A stretch of DNA of 64,000 nucleotides from Metabacillus sp. FJAT-52054 (GCF_037201815.1 NZ_CP147407.1:744001-808000), one strand, 5' to 3'; shown: positions 7,400 through 16,356, numbered from the stretch's first letter. The notes: generated from the letters alone by a model not told the origin. Translations and numbers: made by a program.

Positions 7400-9324
7400 A
7401 AACAATCGCTGTGATTGGCGAAGGGGCTCTAGCTGAGCTGGCGCGCCAAAAGCTTTCCGAAAGGTATGATGTCATCCATACGGTTCATGCTGATGAAAAG
7501 ATTGCGGAAGCCGCATTGATTTTGCAGGATCGCTGGAACCCATCTTTTTTTCATGAAACGAGGGAAAGGATTGGGAGGATTCCAAGACTGTATGGGTATG
7601 TCACTTTTGGAGAGGGGATTATTGGACCGCTTGAAATAAAAGGATCAATCGGCTGTGTACATTGTGCTTCGGTCAGGAAGCTGATGGCCGGACGGGACCG
7701 GAAAGAGATGTGGGACCTGACAGAGAGAATGGCAGAGTCCTCAGGAACAAGCGATGTATGGGCCACCAGGACGGGGCTTGCGCAAATTGTTCACATCCTG
7801 GAGAGTGAAGTCCGATTATTGCTGGATGATAGGCCAGTGCGCTCAGATGGAAGCATTTTTTTACTGAATATGAGGACCCTAGAAGGCTCCCGACATTCGT
7901 TTCTTCCCGATCCATTCTGTGACGTATGCGGGTCCGTACCTGATGATTGTGCGGAATTGGCGCGGATTGAATTGAAATCAAGTCTAAAAACAGATAAGAA
8001 CAGCTACAGATGCCGATCAATGGGGGAGCTGTCTAAATTCCTGTCAAAGGATTACCTGGACTCAAGCACCGGACTTTTCAATGAAAAAGTAGTAGATCTT
8101 AGTACGCCTTTTGCAGATACGATGGTGAACCTGCCTCTATTCGGAGGGAATGAAGGAACGGCCGGCCGGACACTTTCCTATGAGGCAAGTGAAATGACTG
8201 CCATCCTTGAAGGCCTGGAACGGTACTGCGGCTACACGGCGCGCGGGAAAAATACAGTCATACGCGAGAGATACCGCAACTTAACGGGGCAGGCAATAAA
8301 TCCGCTTACAGTAGGGGTTCATGCACCTGAAAAATATGCAGATCCGGATTTTCCTTTTCAGCCGTTCCATCCGGACCGGAAGCTCAACTGGGTGTGGGGA
8401 TACTCATTTCTGCAGGAGCGGCCGGTTCTCGTTCCAGAATTGCTTGCTTATTACAGCATGGGGTGCGGGCATAAAGGCGGATTTGTATATGAAACATCCA
8501 ACGGCTGTGCGGTCGGAGGAAGCTTGGAGGAGGCCATTTTCCATGGAATTATGGAGGTGGCGGAACGCGATTCCTTCCTGATTACATGGTATGCAAGGCT
8601 TGGCTTGAGACGAATCGATCCGCGGTCATCCGGAGATACCGAATTGAATTTGATGCTTGACCGGATGGAGACGCTGAACGGGTATGATCTTTATTTGTTC
8701 CAGTCTACGATGGAGCATGGGATTCCGAGTATTTGGGCTGTGGTAAAGAACCGCAGGGACAGCGGCATGAATTTGATGTGTGCAGCAGGCGCCCACCTCG
8801 ATCCGGTCAGGGCTGTGAAAAGTGCCGTTTTTGAACTTGCGGGAATGATGGGAGCCCTTGGTGAGCGGCTGGATGATAATCGGGAGAAATATGCGAGGAT
8901 GCTCGAGGATGGTTCATTGGTAAGGCAGATGGAGGATCATGGGATGCTGTATGGCTTGCCGGAAGCTGAGGAACGATTGAACTTTCTGCTTCAGGATGAC
9001 CGACCGCTTTTGAGTTTCGAGGAGGCCTTCGAGCGCGCTCCGATCAGAACGGATATAAAGGATGATCTCGAAGACGTAATTTTACGGTTCAAGAAACGGA
9101 ATATGGATGTCATTGTCGTGGATCAGACGGCTCCGGAGCTGAAACAAAATGGACTGCACTGTGTAAAGGTGCTGATTCCGGGAATGCTCCCGATGACGTT
9201 TGGCCATCATTTAACCCGCGTAACGGGTCTTGAGCGGGTGCTGAAGGTGCCGGCTGAGCTTGGTTACAGAAATGGACCGCTGGCACCGGAGGAGCTTAAT
9301 CCATATCCTCATCCGTTTCCATAG
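7396..9324 (+). CDS. TOMM cyclodehydratase, fused E1-like/YcaO (SagC/D type)
   Basis: A 642-residue fused enzyme expected to convert precursor cysteines to thiazolines using ATP. Residues 1-190 form the E1-like (C-protein) part with a CxxC pair at C87/C90 (CVHC) and a second at C175/C178 (CDVC), the usual structural zinc tetrad. The YcaO domain follows; SEMTAILEGLERYCGYT is the ATP/Mg-binding EGxxR region, and GCAVGGSLEEAIFHGIMEVAERD the second acidic cluster. The extreme C-terminus EELNPYPHPFP is the PxPxP tail that marks azoline-forming YcaO proteins. The start is TTG at 7396, overlapping the previous stop by four bases, behind GAGGGGGAA. All key motifs look intact, so the enzyme is probably active. 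Confidence 0.93.
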   Translation: MKTIAVIGEGALAELARQKLSERYDVIHTVHADEKIAEAALILQDRWNPSFFHETRERIGRIPRLYGYVTFGEGIIGPLEIKGSIGCVHCASVRKLMAGRDRKEMWDLTERMAESSGTSDVWATRTGLAQIVHILESEVRLLLDDRPVRSDGSIFLLNMRTLEGSRHSFLPDPFCDVCGSVPDDCAELARIELKSSLKTDKNSYRCRSMGELSKFLSKDYLDSSTGLFNEKVVDLSTPFADTMVNLPLFGGNEGTAGRTLSYEASEMTAILEGLERYCGYTARGKNTVIRERYRNLTGQAINPLTVGVHAPEKYADPDFPFQPFHPDRKLNWVWGYSFLQERPVLVPELLAYYSMGCGHKGGFVYETSNGCAVGGSLEEAIFHGIMEVAERDSFLITWYARLGLRRIDPRSSGDTELNLMLDRMETLNGYDLYLFQSTMEHGIPSIWAVVKNRRDSGMNLMCAAGAHLDPVRAVKSAVFELAGMMGALGERLDDNREKYARMLEDGSLVRQMEDHGMLYGLPEAEERLNFLLQDDRPLLSFEEAFERAPIRTDIKDDLEDVILRFKKRNMDVIVVDQTAPELKQNGLHCVKVLIPGMLPMTFGHHLTRVTGLERVLKVPAELGYRNGPLAPEELNPYPHPFP

Positions 9325-9338
9325 GGAGGAGTGTTCGC

Positions 9339-10895
9339 TTGAATCTCGAGAAATTTCTATATACGATTCATTTTGATATGGATCAGGCGAGTCCTCCGGA
9401 TTGGCAGCCGGATTGGGAGGATGCACCGTTCCCTTATAAGCTGTACCGGAATCTTCCGCGCATCCCGCTTGATGCAGATATCCCTCTTTCGCTGGCTGCG
9501 CCTGAGTCCCCTTGTCAGCCTGACTTGAGAAGGCTGGGGCATTTTCTCTGGTACACATATGGATTGGCGCAAATTTCCCAAACGGTCTACCCCGAGGAGG
9601 AATCCGAAGAACTTTCGCAATCCTTAAGAAGATTTGCCCCTTCAGGCGGCGGTTTGTATCCAAACGAATTGTATGTCTATTTGAAGCTTGAGGATATTCC
9701 TGCCGGTGTCTATCATTACGATGTTGCCCGTCATGGGCTGGTCCTATTACGGGAAGGAAATGCCGATGATTATCTGGGGAAAGCACTTGGGGACCGCTGC
9801 GACGTTGCCTCCTGTTTTGGAACGGTGCTGATTTCAGCGAGATTTTGGAAAAATTTCTTCAAATACAATCAGTTTTCCTACCGTTTGCAGGGGCTTGATG
9901 CAGGAGTCTTGATCGGGCAGCTGGAGGAGACAGCGAAGCGGTTTGGTTTTGCAGCAGGTGTGTATTTTCAGTTCCTCGACAGGGCTGTCAATCATCTGCT
10001 TGGTTTGAGAGACGACGAGGAAAGTGTGTATGCCGTCATTCCGCTTTCCACCGGTGCAACGAGGTGGTGTGCAGGCGGGAACCGGACAGAGTTGTCCGCG
10101 GAGGAACTGAGCAGAACCATTCCCGCCATAAAAACAAGCTACGAGACCGGCTCGAAGAGGATTATGGAGTTTCCTGCTTTATTATATGCCAATGAGGCAT
10201 CCTATCTTGATTTCTCTGAATCATTCAAACGAATGAGACCAGTCGAAAAATCAGCTGAACAAGGACGAAGGCTAAAGCTGCCTGGAAAAGGATTTTCCTA
10301 TGACCTGGCCGAGGCGTGCCGAAACCGGTTTTCCCCGGAAATGGATTTTACGCAGGGAAAAATCAGCATGGCCCAAGTGGGGGATCTGCTGAAAGAGTCG
10401 TTCCGTTCATATGCCAGCCGGAACGATCTCGACGGGTTAGGAAAAAACAGACCGCGCGTTTCCGTGTATGGGTGCTTCTACAGGGTGGACGGCATTCCGG
10501 ACGGGGCGTATCAGTATCACGAAGCCGAGCAGGAGCTAGAGGAAATCAGACCCGGGGATCACCGTTTTTTCCTGCAGGAGGCCATGTCGCTTGACAACGT
10601 CAATCTGTATCAAGTCCCGTTGGTCATTCATATAGCCGGAACCCGGGACCACCTGCTGTCTGAGCTCGGGTACAGAGGGTACCGAATTCAGCAAATGGAA
10701 GCAGGCATGCTCACACAGCGTCTCCTGCTCACCGCAGCGGCTATCGGCTGGGGCGGTCATCCGCTGCTTGGCTACGATGTAAATAAATGTGACGCCCTTT
10801 ACGGGATGGATGGGAGGGGAGAAACGTGCCTGATCCAGATCCCAGTCGGCCCTTACCGGAAACGGTCATGGCTTACAGGGGGGCTGAATAGATAA
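9339..10895 (+). CDS. SagB-type azoline dehydrogenase (FMN)
   Basis: A 518-residue flavin-dependent dehydrogenase (TIGR03605-like, nitroreductase fold) that would oxidise thiazolines to thiazoles. Two nitroreductase-like halves are visible. In the first, RRFAPSGGGLYPNELYVYLKLEDIPAGVYHYD is the classical SagB signature, followed by FKYNQFSYRLQGLDAGVLIGQLEETAKRFGF. The second half (SYASRNDLDG, RPRVSVYGCFYRVDGIPDGAYQYH, YRIQQMEAGMLTQRLLLTAAAIGWGGHPLLGYD) repeats the pattern. The double architecture is usual for the Bacillus heterocycloanthracin type. Start is TTG at 9339 behind GGGAGGAG; the gene lies 14 bases after the cyclodehydratase and ends the operon. Confidence 0.92.
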   Translation: MNLEKFLYTIHFDMDQASPPDWQPDWEDAPFPYKLYRNLPRIPLDADIPLSLAAPESPCQPDLRRLGHFLWYTYGLAQISQTVYPEEESEELSQSLRRFAPSGGGLYPNELYVYLKLEDIPAGVYHYDVARHGLVLLREGNADDYLGKALGDRCDVASCFGTVLISARFWKNFFKYNQFSYRLQGLDAGVLIGQLEETAKRFGFAAGVYFQFLDRAVNHLLGLRDDEESVYAVIPLSTGATRWCAGGNRTELSAEELSRTIPAIKTSYETGSKRIMEFPALLYANEASYLDFSESFKRMRPVEKSAEQGRRLKLPGKGFSYDLAEACRNRFSPEMDFTQGKISMAQVGDLLKESFRSYASRNDLDGLGKNRPRVSVYGCFYRVDGIPDGAYQYHEAEQELEEIRPGDHRFFLQEAMSLDNVNLYQVPLVIHIAGTRDHLLSELGYRGYRIQQMEAGMLTQRLLLTAAAIGWGGHPLLGYDVNKCDALYGMDGRGETCLIQIPVGPYRKRSWLTGGLNR

Positions 10896-10982
10896 GCGTT
10901 TTATTGAACTTCCACAGTTTGCTGGAATGAAAACCCAAAATAGCTGTACGCGATATGAAGCCGATTGATCAATCTTGTAAAG

Positions 10983-11008
10983 AACCGCCTTTATTCAGGC
11001 GGTTTTTC
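10983..11008 (+). terminator. Terminator at end of TOMM operon
   Basis: AACCGCCT and AGGCGGTT pair around TTATTC and are followed by TTTCTT. It lies 88 bases after the SagB stop and at the end of the convergent ArsR gene, so it may serve both strands. Confidence 0.75.
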
Positions 11009-11329
11009 TTATTCCTCTTCAACTAAGTATTTCAGCATCGACAATTTGTTTTTCCAGAAACGCTCGTAGTAGGAGAGCCAGTCTTTTACCTCGGCAAGCG
11101 GTTCTGGCTGCAGGCTGTAAAGCTTTTCCCGGCCTGCTTTTCTTCCTTTAACAAGCTTCGCTTCAGAGAGAATGTGAAGATGCTTGACGATTGCGGTCCG
11201 GCTGATGGGAAAATGGGATGTAATTTCGGAGATCGGAAGCTCTTTTTCACTCAGTAATTGAAGAACCTTTCGTCTTGTAGGGTCTGCAATTGCCTGGAAT
11301 ACATCATGTTTCTCAGCACTTGAAGTCAT
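11009..11329 (-). CDS. ArsR-family HTH transcriptional regulator
   Basis: A 106-residue winged-helix repressor. [63 protein letters not shown] is a textbook ArsR/SmtB DNA-binding domain with the recognition helix in [12 protein letters not shown]. No metal-binding ELCVCDL-type cysteine motif is present, so it is not an arsenic/metal sensor in the classic sense. The start overlaps the stop of the upstream SRPBCC gene by four bases (ATGA). This ArsR-SRPBCC pairing is common in Bacillus; the regulator is thought to control its own pair. Confidence 0.9.
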   Translation of the reverse strand: MTSSAEKHDVFQAIADPTRRKVLQLLSEKELPISEITSHFPISRTAIVKHLHILSEAKLVKGRKAGREKLYSLQPEPLAEVKDWLSYYERFWKNKLSMLKYLVEEE

Positions 11330-11745
11330 TCACCTTCAACAGCCTTTTTCAGGCGCTCCTGAACAATTCCATTCCAGCCGCGGCTCATACGGTCCCGAAC
11401 AATGGAGCTTTTTTCGTTAGCTTTTGTCAGGAGGTCATCCGGCTTTTTCCATCCGCTGTGAATGAGCGTAAACTCTGTTGAATCTCCTAAATCCTTCAGC
11501 AGGAATGAAACAATCCAGCCGTCCGTATCCCAGGAAAAAGAAAGTTTTACAGGTGGATCAATTTCCAGAACTCTGCAAGGAGAGGGACCGAATGGAGACT
11601 GTATATGAAATTCGAATCCTTCCTCTGGCTCGAAGCTGTTGGGCATAAACCATTTTGCAATCCCTTCTGAAGTGGACACCGTTTCCCAAACCTTATTAAT
11701 GGGTGCTTTAAGGGTTACAGTTTGGATAATATCCGGTAGGCTCAT
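11326..11745 (-). CDS. SRPBCC / AHSA1-like START-domain protein
   Basis: A 139-residue protein of the START/Bet v1-like superfamily with a deep hydrophobic ligand pocket. [36 protein letters not shown] is the typical N-terminus of the AHSA1-like branch, and [18 protein letters not shown] plus [10 protein letters not shown] the later strands. Ligand unknown. It is the first gene of a two-gene operon with the ArsR regulator. An AAAGGAGAATTTAT ribosome site precedes the ATG. Confidence 0.88.
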   Translation of the reverse strand: MSLPDIIQTVTLKAPINKVWETVSTSEGIAKWFMPNSFEPEEGFEFHIQSPFGPSPCRVLEIDPPVKLSFSWDTDGWIVSFLLKDLGDSTEFTLIHSGWKKPDDLLTKANEKSSIVRDRMSRGWNGIVQERLKKAVEGE

Positions 11746-11829
11746 ATAAATTCTCCTTTATTGTGAAATAACACCTTTTGGTTATAAAAAAATAATATAA
11801 CACCAAAAGGTTTCATGTCAAACGAAAAA

Positions 11830-11858
11830 CAAAGAGGCCCTGGACCAGGCCTCCTTCT
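11830..11858 (-). terminator. Terminator of the 2-hydroxyacid dehydrogenase gene
   Basis: GAGGCC and GGCCTC pair around CTGGACCA; on the minus strand the stem is followed by TTTGTTTTTC. It sits immediately after the dehydrogenase stop. Confidence 0.65.
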
Positions 11859-12817
11859 TAATAACCTTTATCAAAATCCACCCGGTTCACATCCGGCTGT
11901 TCTCCATCCAAATATCTTTTCAGATTCGGAATCAGAATCTCTCCGATGACCCGTTCATCATAATATTCCGTGGAGCCGGCTGTATGAGGAGTCACAATCA
12001 CATTTTCCATGTCCCACAGAGGACTGCTGTTTTCAAGCGGCTCATTTTCAAATACATCGAGACCCGCACCGGCAATTTCGCCGGATTGAAGAGCTGCGAT
12101 CATGTCTTTTTCTTCCACAATATCACCGCGGCCGATGTTGATGAAGAATGCGGAATTCTTCATTAGGGAGAATTGTTCTTTTCCAATCATCTTGTGTGTA
12201 TCTTTTGTGAGCGGGAGGGTGACGACAACATAATCGCATTCCGGCAGCATGTCATTCAGCTGATCCGGTGTGTACATTTCGTCCACATAATCCGCATCCT
12301 TGCCGGAATGCCTCAATCCCAGAACCTTCATATTAAAGGCTTTCGCGATTTTTGCTGTTTCTTTTCCAATCGCACCAATCCCTAATATTCCAACTGTTTT
12401 ATTATGGATCTCAAGTTTGAGGTTTGCATGGTGCCACGTTTTGGCTTGCTGATTGCGGACGTAAGCATGGATATTCCGGGTGAGACCGAGCATCATCGCG
12501 AAAATGGTTTCGGCAATCGGGTAGGCGTGCACCCCGTTTGCACTTGTCAATGCAATCGATTTTTCCTTAAGTGTTTCAAGCGGCATATCGTTAACGCCTG
12601 CACTCCATGATTGAATCCATTTAAGTCCGGCTGCATGTGGAAGGTGTTCTTCCATTCCCTTTCTCCAGCCGGCGATGATTTCTGCTTCGCCGATGTCCTG
12701 CTCCCAAATCGATGAGTCCCTTCCGACAATCAGTTTCCAGTCCGGAATGGCATCCTGCAGCTGCTGTATGTACGAATCAGCCAGATTTTGCCCTATAATC
12801 ATTTTTCGTTTCCCCAT
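11858..12817 (-). CDS. D-2-hydroxyacid dehydrogenase
   Basis: A 319-residue NAD-dependent oxidoreductase that would interconvert a 2-keto acid and a D-2-hydroxy acid. The Rossmann motif VGILGIGAIGKETAKIAKAFNMKVLGLRHSG is central. The catalytic set is visible: Arg in INIGRGDIVEEKDM, Glu in AGLDVFENEPL, and His in VIVTPHTAGSTEYYDE. The N-terminal half (SIWEQDIGEAEIIAGW, LKWIQSWSAGVNDMPLE) is the substrate domain. It most resembles the broad phosphoglycerate-dehydrogenase-like group; substrate not predictable. Single gene with its own terminator. Confidence 0.9.
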   Translation of the reverse strand: MGKRKMIIGQNLADSYIQQLQDAIPDWKLIVGRDSSIWEQDIGEAEIIAGWRKGMEEHLPHAAGLKWIQSWSAGVNDMPLETLKEKSIALTSANGVHAYPIAETIFAMMLGLTRNIHAYVRNQQAKTWHHANLKLEIHNKTVGILGIGAIGKETAKIAKAFNMKVLGLRHSGKDADYVDEMYTPDQLNDMLPECDYVVVTLPLTKDTHKMIGKEQFSLMKNSAFFINIGRGDIVEEKDMIAALQSGEIAGAGLDVFENEPLENSSPLWDMENVIVTPHTAGSTEYYDERVIGEILIPNLKRYLDGEQPDVNRVDFDKGY

Positions 12818-12892
12818 AAAAATCCCCCCATTCCAGTCTTTCCCTTATTGTACCAAAGGAAGGAATGGACATGGGGAATGGTGCTCCGGAGC

Positions 12893-14239
12893 TTACCTGA
12901 TTGCCTGCGGGAATTGAAATACTCGAGACGGATCATAACGGTCATTTACTTCCCTGAGCCTCTCTGCATTGGCACCATAATAGGCCGTTTCATAGTTTGG
13001 CAGTTCACTTATCGGAAAATTGACAAACGAACCTTCTGTGAGCGACTCAAGAATCCGGAAGCGCTGGACGACCCACCGCTGGTTGACGGAAGCATATCTG
13101 TCTTCCTCCCAAACGGACTGAATGCCTGCGATATAGCGGGCATTTCGGTAATAAAAGGCCGTTTCATTTGGTTTTACCTCCTGCACCTTTCCGCCAAGGG
13201 CATAAACCGTCAGTCCCGCAAAAATTGAACCGGGAGGCTTGTTTTGGATCAATTCCACAAGAGTTCTGATTTCATCAGACGTATAGGTTTTAAAAACGAA
13301 CCGGCCGGTTGATTTGAATTTTTCAGAGGACGGATAGGATTTCTCCACCTCTCTGACCGCCTCTAAAAAGGGCTTCTCTTCAGCGGAAAGTTCCATCCCG
13401 CTGATCTTTGCAAATGGGCTAAGGATTCTTTTCGCTTCATCGGCCGCACCATAGTAAAATCCCCGGCCGAAAATGGCCATTCCTTCTGCGGCAGAGTCAT
13501 ACAATGTGGTGCTGATCGTGATTTTCCGGTCAGCCCGCGGCAGCCATTTTTGCCATGTGAGTAGAAACTGTTCCATGATTGCGGGGGAGGCATCAGGGCG
13601 GTAAAGCTGGACAAGCGTGACTGTACGGATTTTGGGAGGCAATCGGAACGTCATGGAAACGACGACTCCGAAGTTGCCGCCGCCGGCTCCTTTGCAAGCC
13701 CAGAAAAGGTCTTTGTTTTCTCTTTTACTTGCTTTTATGAGATCTCCTTCAGCGTTAATCAGCTCAAGCCCAATCAAACTGTCGCAGCCAAGTCCGAAAT
13801 AGCGGCTCGAGTATCCCCAGCCGCCGCCAAGGACATATCCGCTCACTCCGACGGTCGGACAGGTGCCCCCTGGAAAAGGATAGCCCCTTTTACCGGCAAA
13901 CTCGTAAATTTGTTCATTTTTCACGCCTCCGCCAGCAGTAAGGGTGTTGGCTGTTGCATCCAATTTAATGGAACTCAACCGGCTGACATCCAGAACGAGC
14001 ACATGATTGCCTGTGGAATATCCCTCATAATGGTGGCTTCCTGACCGGATTCGCAGATCAATCCGGTGCTTAACGGCCCATCTGACGGCATTGGAGACAT
14101 CCTGAACGGATGATGCGTACACGATGACAAGCGGGAATTTTTGAATGGCCCGGTTCCATTCCTGCCGTGCCTCTTCATATTCCGCATTTTTCCTTGTAAC
14201 GACTTCTCCGGTTAACCCATTCAAATCCAGTCCAAACAT
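12893..14239 (-). CDS. FAD-binding oxidoreductase, berberine-bridge type
   Basis: A 448-residue flavoenzyme of the PCMH/BBE class. The FAD-binding half shows LRIRSGSHHYEGYSTGNHVLVLDVSRL, whose first His is the usual covalent flavin site, then GCDSLIGLELINAEGDLI and GAGGGNFGVVVSMTFRL. The C-terminal BBE motif is YYGANAERLREVNDRYDPSRVFQFPQAI. The usual second flavin-linking Cys (in V.GYVLGGGWG here VSGYVLGGGWGYSS) is absent, suggesting a single histidyl link. Likely oxidises a sugar or secondary alcohol; substrate unknown. Length matches the family (about 450). Confidence 0.9.
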   Translation of the reverse strand: MFGLDLNGLTGEVVTRKNAEYEEARQEWNRAIQKFPLVIVYASSVQDVSNAVRWAVKHRIDLRIRSGSHHYEGYSTGNHVLVLDVSRLSSIKLDATANTLTAGGGVKNEQIYEFAGKRGYPFPGGTCPTVGVSGYVLGGGWGYSSRYFGLGCDSLIGLELINAEGDLIKASKRENKDLFWACKGAGGGNFGVVVSMTFRLPPKIRTVTLVQLYRPDASPAIMEQFLLTWQKWLPRADRKITISTTLYDSAAEGMAIFGRGFYYGAADEAKRILSPFAKISGMELSAEEKPFLEAVREVEKSYPSSEKFKSTGRFVFKTYTSDEIRTLVELIQNKPPGSIFAGLTVYALGGKVQEVKPNETAFYYRNARYIAGIQSVWEEDRYASVNQRWVVQRFRILESLTEGSFVNFPISELPNYETAYYGANAERLREVNDRYDPSRVFQFPQAIR

Positions 14240-14384
14240 GCAGCTAGCACCGCCTCGCTCCTATAGTCTCTTATATAGATATGGGGAGGCGTTCCCTGGC
14301 ATTCCAAACAAACTTCTTTTATAAAATAGGCAGGAGATAAGAGTCGCAGTCAGAAGGTATAGTCGATAAAACGATAGGAGGCGA

Positions 14385-14861
14385 ATGACATTGTTCTTAA
14401 CCTTGGATGGATTTTGTCAGCTATGGGCGTTTGAAGCAGATGCCACTCAACGAGTTCTGAATCAGCTTACAGACGAATCACTTGCCCAGGAATCCGGCCC
14501 TCAGAATTGGACGTAGGGAAGGATTTCCTGGCACATCGTTGCAGCGATTGGAAACATTGCTTCCCAGAGCCAATTGGAATACGATGGTCCGGCAGAGGAT
14601 TTTCCGGTTCCGGAATCAGCGGAGTTCATTAAAAAAGAATATGAAAAAGCGAGCAACATGCTGGTTGAGGCATTTTAAGAGCAATGGACCGATGCAAATC
14701 TTTCCGAAGAGCATCCTGTAGCAGGAAGGAACATATCGAAAGAATCCCTCCTTTTCTTCCTAATCCAGCATCAGATTCACCACCGGGGCCAGATGACGAT
14801 CTTAATGCGCCAGGCAGGGCTTAAGGTTCCGGGCATCTATTTACCTTCAAAGGAAGAATAG
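14385..14861 (+). pseudogene. DinB-family protein, broken by two in-frame stops
   Basis: Reading from ATG 14385 (behind ATAGGAGGCGA) gives one frame of 158 codons interrupted by TAG at 14514 and TAA at 14676. The parts are MTLFLTLDGFCQLWAFEADATQRVLNQL...NWT, then GRISWHIVAAIGNIA...ASNMLVEAF, then EQWTDANLSEEHPV...FFLIQHQIHHRGQMTILMRQAGLKVPGIYLPSKEE. WHIV and HHRGQMTILMRQ are the two histidine regions of the DinB/YfiT metal-binding four-helix bundle. No frameshift is needed; only two point mutations would restore it. The low number of lesions suggests recent inactivation. Confidence 0.85.
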
Positions 14862-14983
14862 GCACTGGCAGGTATGGAAGAACCGAAGATGTAAAAATTC
14901 TTGACAGACAGCCCGGGTATCCATTATGCTTTTTTTAACAGCTGAAGAGTAAAGGCTGCGCTCGATTACAGAGCTCATATACT

Positions 14984-15078
14984 CCAAAGGGGAGTAGCTT
15001 ACAGTTATGTCGACAATACGTGATGCATGCATCGCCGGCCTGACTGGCAACAGCAATGTTGTTTGCGAGACCTTTGCC
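14984..15078 (+). ncRNA. yybP-ykoY manganese riboswitch aptamer
   Basis: CAAAGGGGAGTAGC at 14985 and GCGAGACCTTTGCC ending near 15078 are the two conserved ends of the yybP-ykoY element; CAAAGG pairs with CCTTTG as helix P1. ATCGCCGGCCTGACTGGCAA in the middle matches the second conserved junction. The element responds to Mn2+ and turns on exporter genes. The gene that follows is a TerC/YkoY homologue, exactly the expected partner. Confidence 0.9.
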
Positions 15079-15081
15079 ATT

Positions 15082-15142
15082 ATGGTGAAGGGATAATTAC
15101 GGATAATTCTAACCTTCACCGGCCAATGGTGGAGGTTTTTTG
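15082..15142 (+). terminator. Riboswitch expression platform: antiterminator and terminator
   Basis: GGTGAAGG at 15084-15091 is fully complementary to CCTTCACC at 15113-15120. The latter is also the left arm of a terminator, AACCTTCACC with GGTGGAGGTT, followed by TTTTTG. The two pairings exclude each other, so Mn2+ binding would favour read-through into the downstream gene. Confidence 0.85.
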
Positions 15143-15196
15143 TTTACACAAAAACCCTTCAGAAATCTAAATGGATGAAGGAGAAATGGATACCTG

Positions 15197-15364
15197 TTGA
15201 AACCGCAAAAGAATCTTCTTTTGTTTGTGACGATGCTTGTCACGTTTAAGCTGTACGCTGTAGCAATTATGACACTTGAAATTTACAACCCGCCGAGAAG
15301 TCTCTCCCTGCAATCCCAGCAGAGCCAAACGGATCAGCCGCGGCTTTTGCTTAACCATAAATGA
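15197..15364 (+). CDS. Possible small membrane peptide between riboswitch and terC
   Basis: An open frame of 55 codons starting with TTG: KPQKNLLLFVTMLVTFKLYA, then VAIMTLEIYNPPRSLSLQSQ and a polar tail ending NHK. A basic N-terminus, one hydrophobic helix of about 20 residues and a polar Gln/Ser-rich tail would make a single-pass small membrane protein. AAGGAG lies 13 bases upstream of TTG, which is long, so the start is uncertain. It would be controlled by the same Mn riboswitch as terC. I know no homologue; it may be only leader RNA. No other gene is seen between 14862 and 15493. Confidence 0.35.
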   Translation: MKPQKNLLLFVTMLVTFKLYAVAIMTLEIYNPPRSLSLQSQQSQTDQPRLLLNHK

Positions 15365-15493
15365 AAATACGTTCACTAAATGTTCGCATTTAAATGAATG
15401 GACGACAAAGTTTTAGGGAAACTTCAGAATGAGCAAAGTCATAAAGTTCGGGGCATTACTAAATAAGAATAAGAATGAGAAGGGGGACATAAT

Positions 15494-16264
15494 TTGGACG
15501 CTGGATTATTGCTGGAATATGGATGGGTTCTGCTCATCCTGATCGGGTTGGAAGGAATCCTTGCTGCGGATAATGCTCTTGTTATTGCGACGATGGTTAA
15601 ACATCTTCCTGAAGAAAAGCGGAAAAAAGCATTATTTTACGGTTTGGCCGGGGCTTTTATTTTCCGCTTTGGATCGCTATTTATTATTTCCTATCTGGTA
15701 GATATTTGGCAGGTGCAGGCAATCGGAGCCCTGTATTTATTGGGAATTGCGTTTTACCATATCCTGAAGAAGCATGTCCTGAAGCCTAAGGTGAAGGAAA
15801 ATGCCAAGCCGGAAAAAGAGGGATCCGGCTTCTGGATGACGGTCATCAAGGTTGAGGTAGCGGATATCGCATTTGCGGTAGACGCCATTCTTGCAGCGGT
15901 TGCGCTCGCAGTAACCTTACCGGAAACGAGCCTTCCTAATATCGGAGGACTTGACGGGGGCCACTTCGCGGTCATCCTCACTGGCGGAATTATCGGGCTG
16001 GTCATCATGAGATTCGCGGCCAGCTACTTTGTCGTCTTGCTTGAGAAGAGACCGGGTCTTGAAACGGCTGCGTTTGCAATCGTTGCCTGGGTAGGGGTAA
16101 AGCTTGCTGTATACGCCCTTTCTCATCCGCAGCTGGCCATTATTTCTGAAGGATTTGGGAAAAGTGTCACGTGGAAAGTGATTTTCTGGTCTGTTTTGAT
16201 TTTGATTGCTGTCGTAGGCTGGTTTTTATCCAAGCCAAAAGGTGAAGTGGAAGCAGGGAGATAG
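15494..16264 (+). CDS. ykoY: TerC-family Mn2+ exporter (YkoY/MeeY-like)
   Basis: A 256-residue integral membrane protein of the TerC family. The N-terminus DAGLLLEYGWVLLILIGLEGILAADNALVIA closely follows B. subtilis YkoY, including the acidic ExxxxxDN segment thought to bind metal. The second acidic region is KVEVADIAFAVDAILAAVAL, the matching half-repeat with E...D...D. About eight hydrophobic helices. It starts with TTG behind GAAGGGGGACA. The upstream yybP-ykoY riboswitch indicates induction by manganese. YkoY/YceF in B. subtilis are implicated in loading secreted enzymes with Mn or exporting Mn. Confidence 0.92.
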   Translation: MDAGLLLEYGWVLLILIGLEGILAADNALVIATMVKHLPEEKRKKALFYGLAGAFIFRFGSLFIISYLVDIWQVQAIGALYLLGIAFYHILKKHVLKPKVKENAKPEKEGSGFWMTVIKVEVADIAFAVDAILAAVALAVTLPETSLPNIGGLDGGHFAVILTGGIIGLVIMRFAASYFVVLLEKRPGLETAAFAIVAWVGVKLAVYALSHPQLAIISEGFGKSVTWKVIFWSVLILIAVVGWFLSKPKGEVEAGR

Positions 16265-16270
16265 ATGAGA

Positions 16271-16300
16271 AGAGCTGGCCAAAAGGCCGGCTCTCTTTTT
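16271..16300 (+). terminator. Terminator after terC
   Basis: AGAGCTGGCC, AAAA, GGCCGGCTCT form a 10-bp stem with a tight loop, followed by CTTTTT, a few bases after the stop. Confidence 0.8.
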
Positions 16301-16356
16301 GTGGGGCGTGCGGCTGGTGTTGAAGGTGTGGATGCTGAATCGGCGGATGCTGAAGC

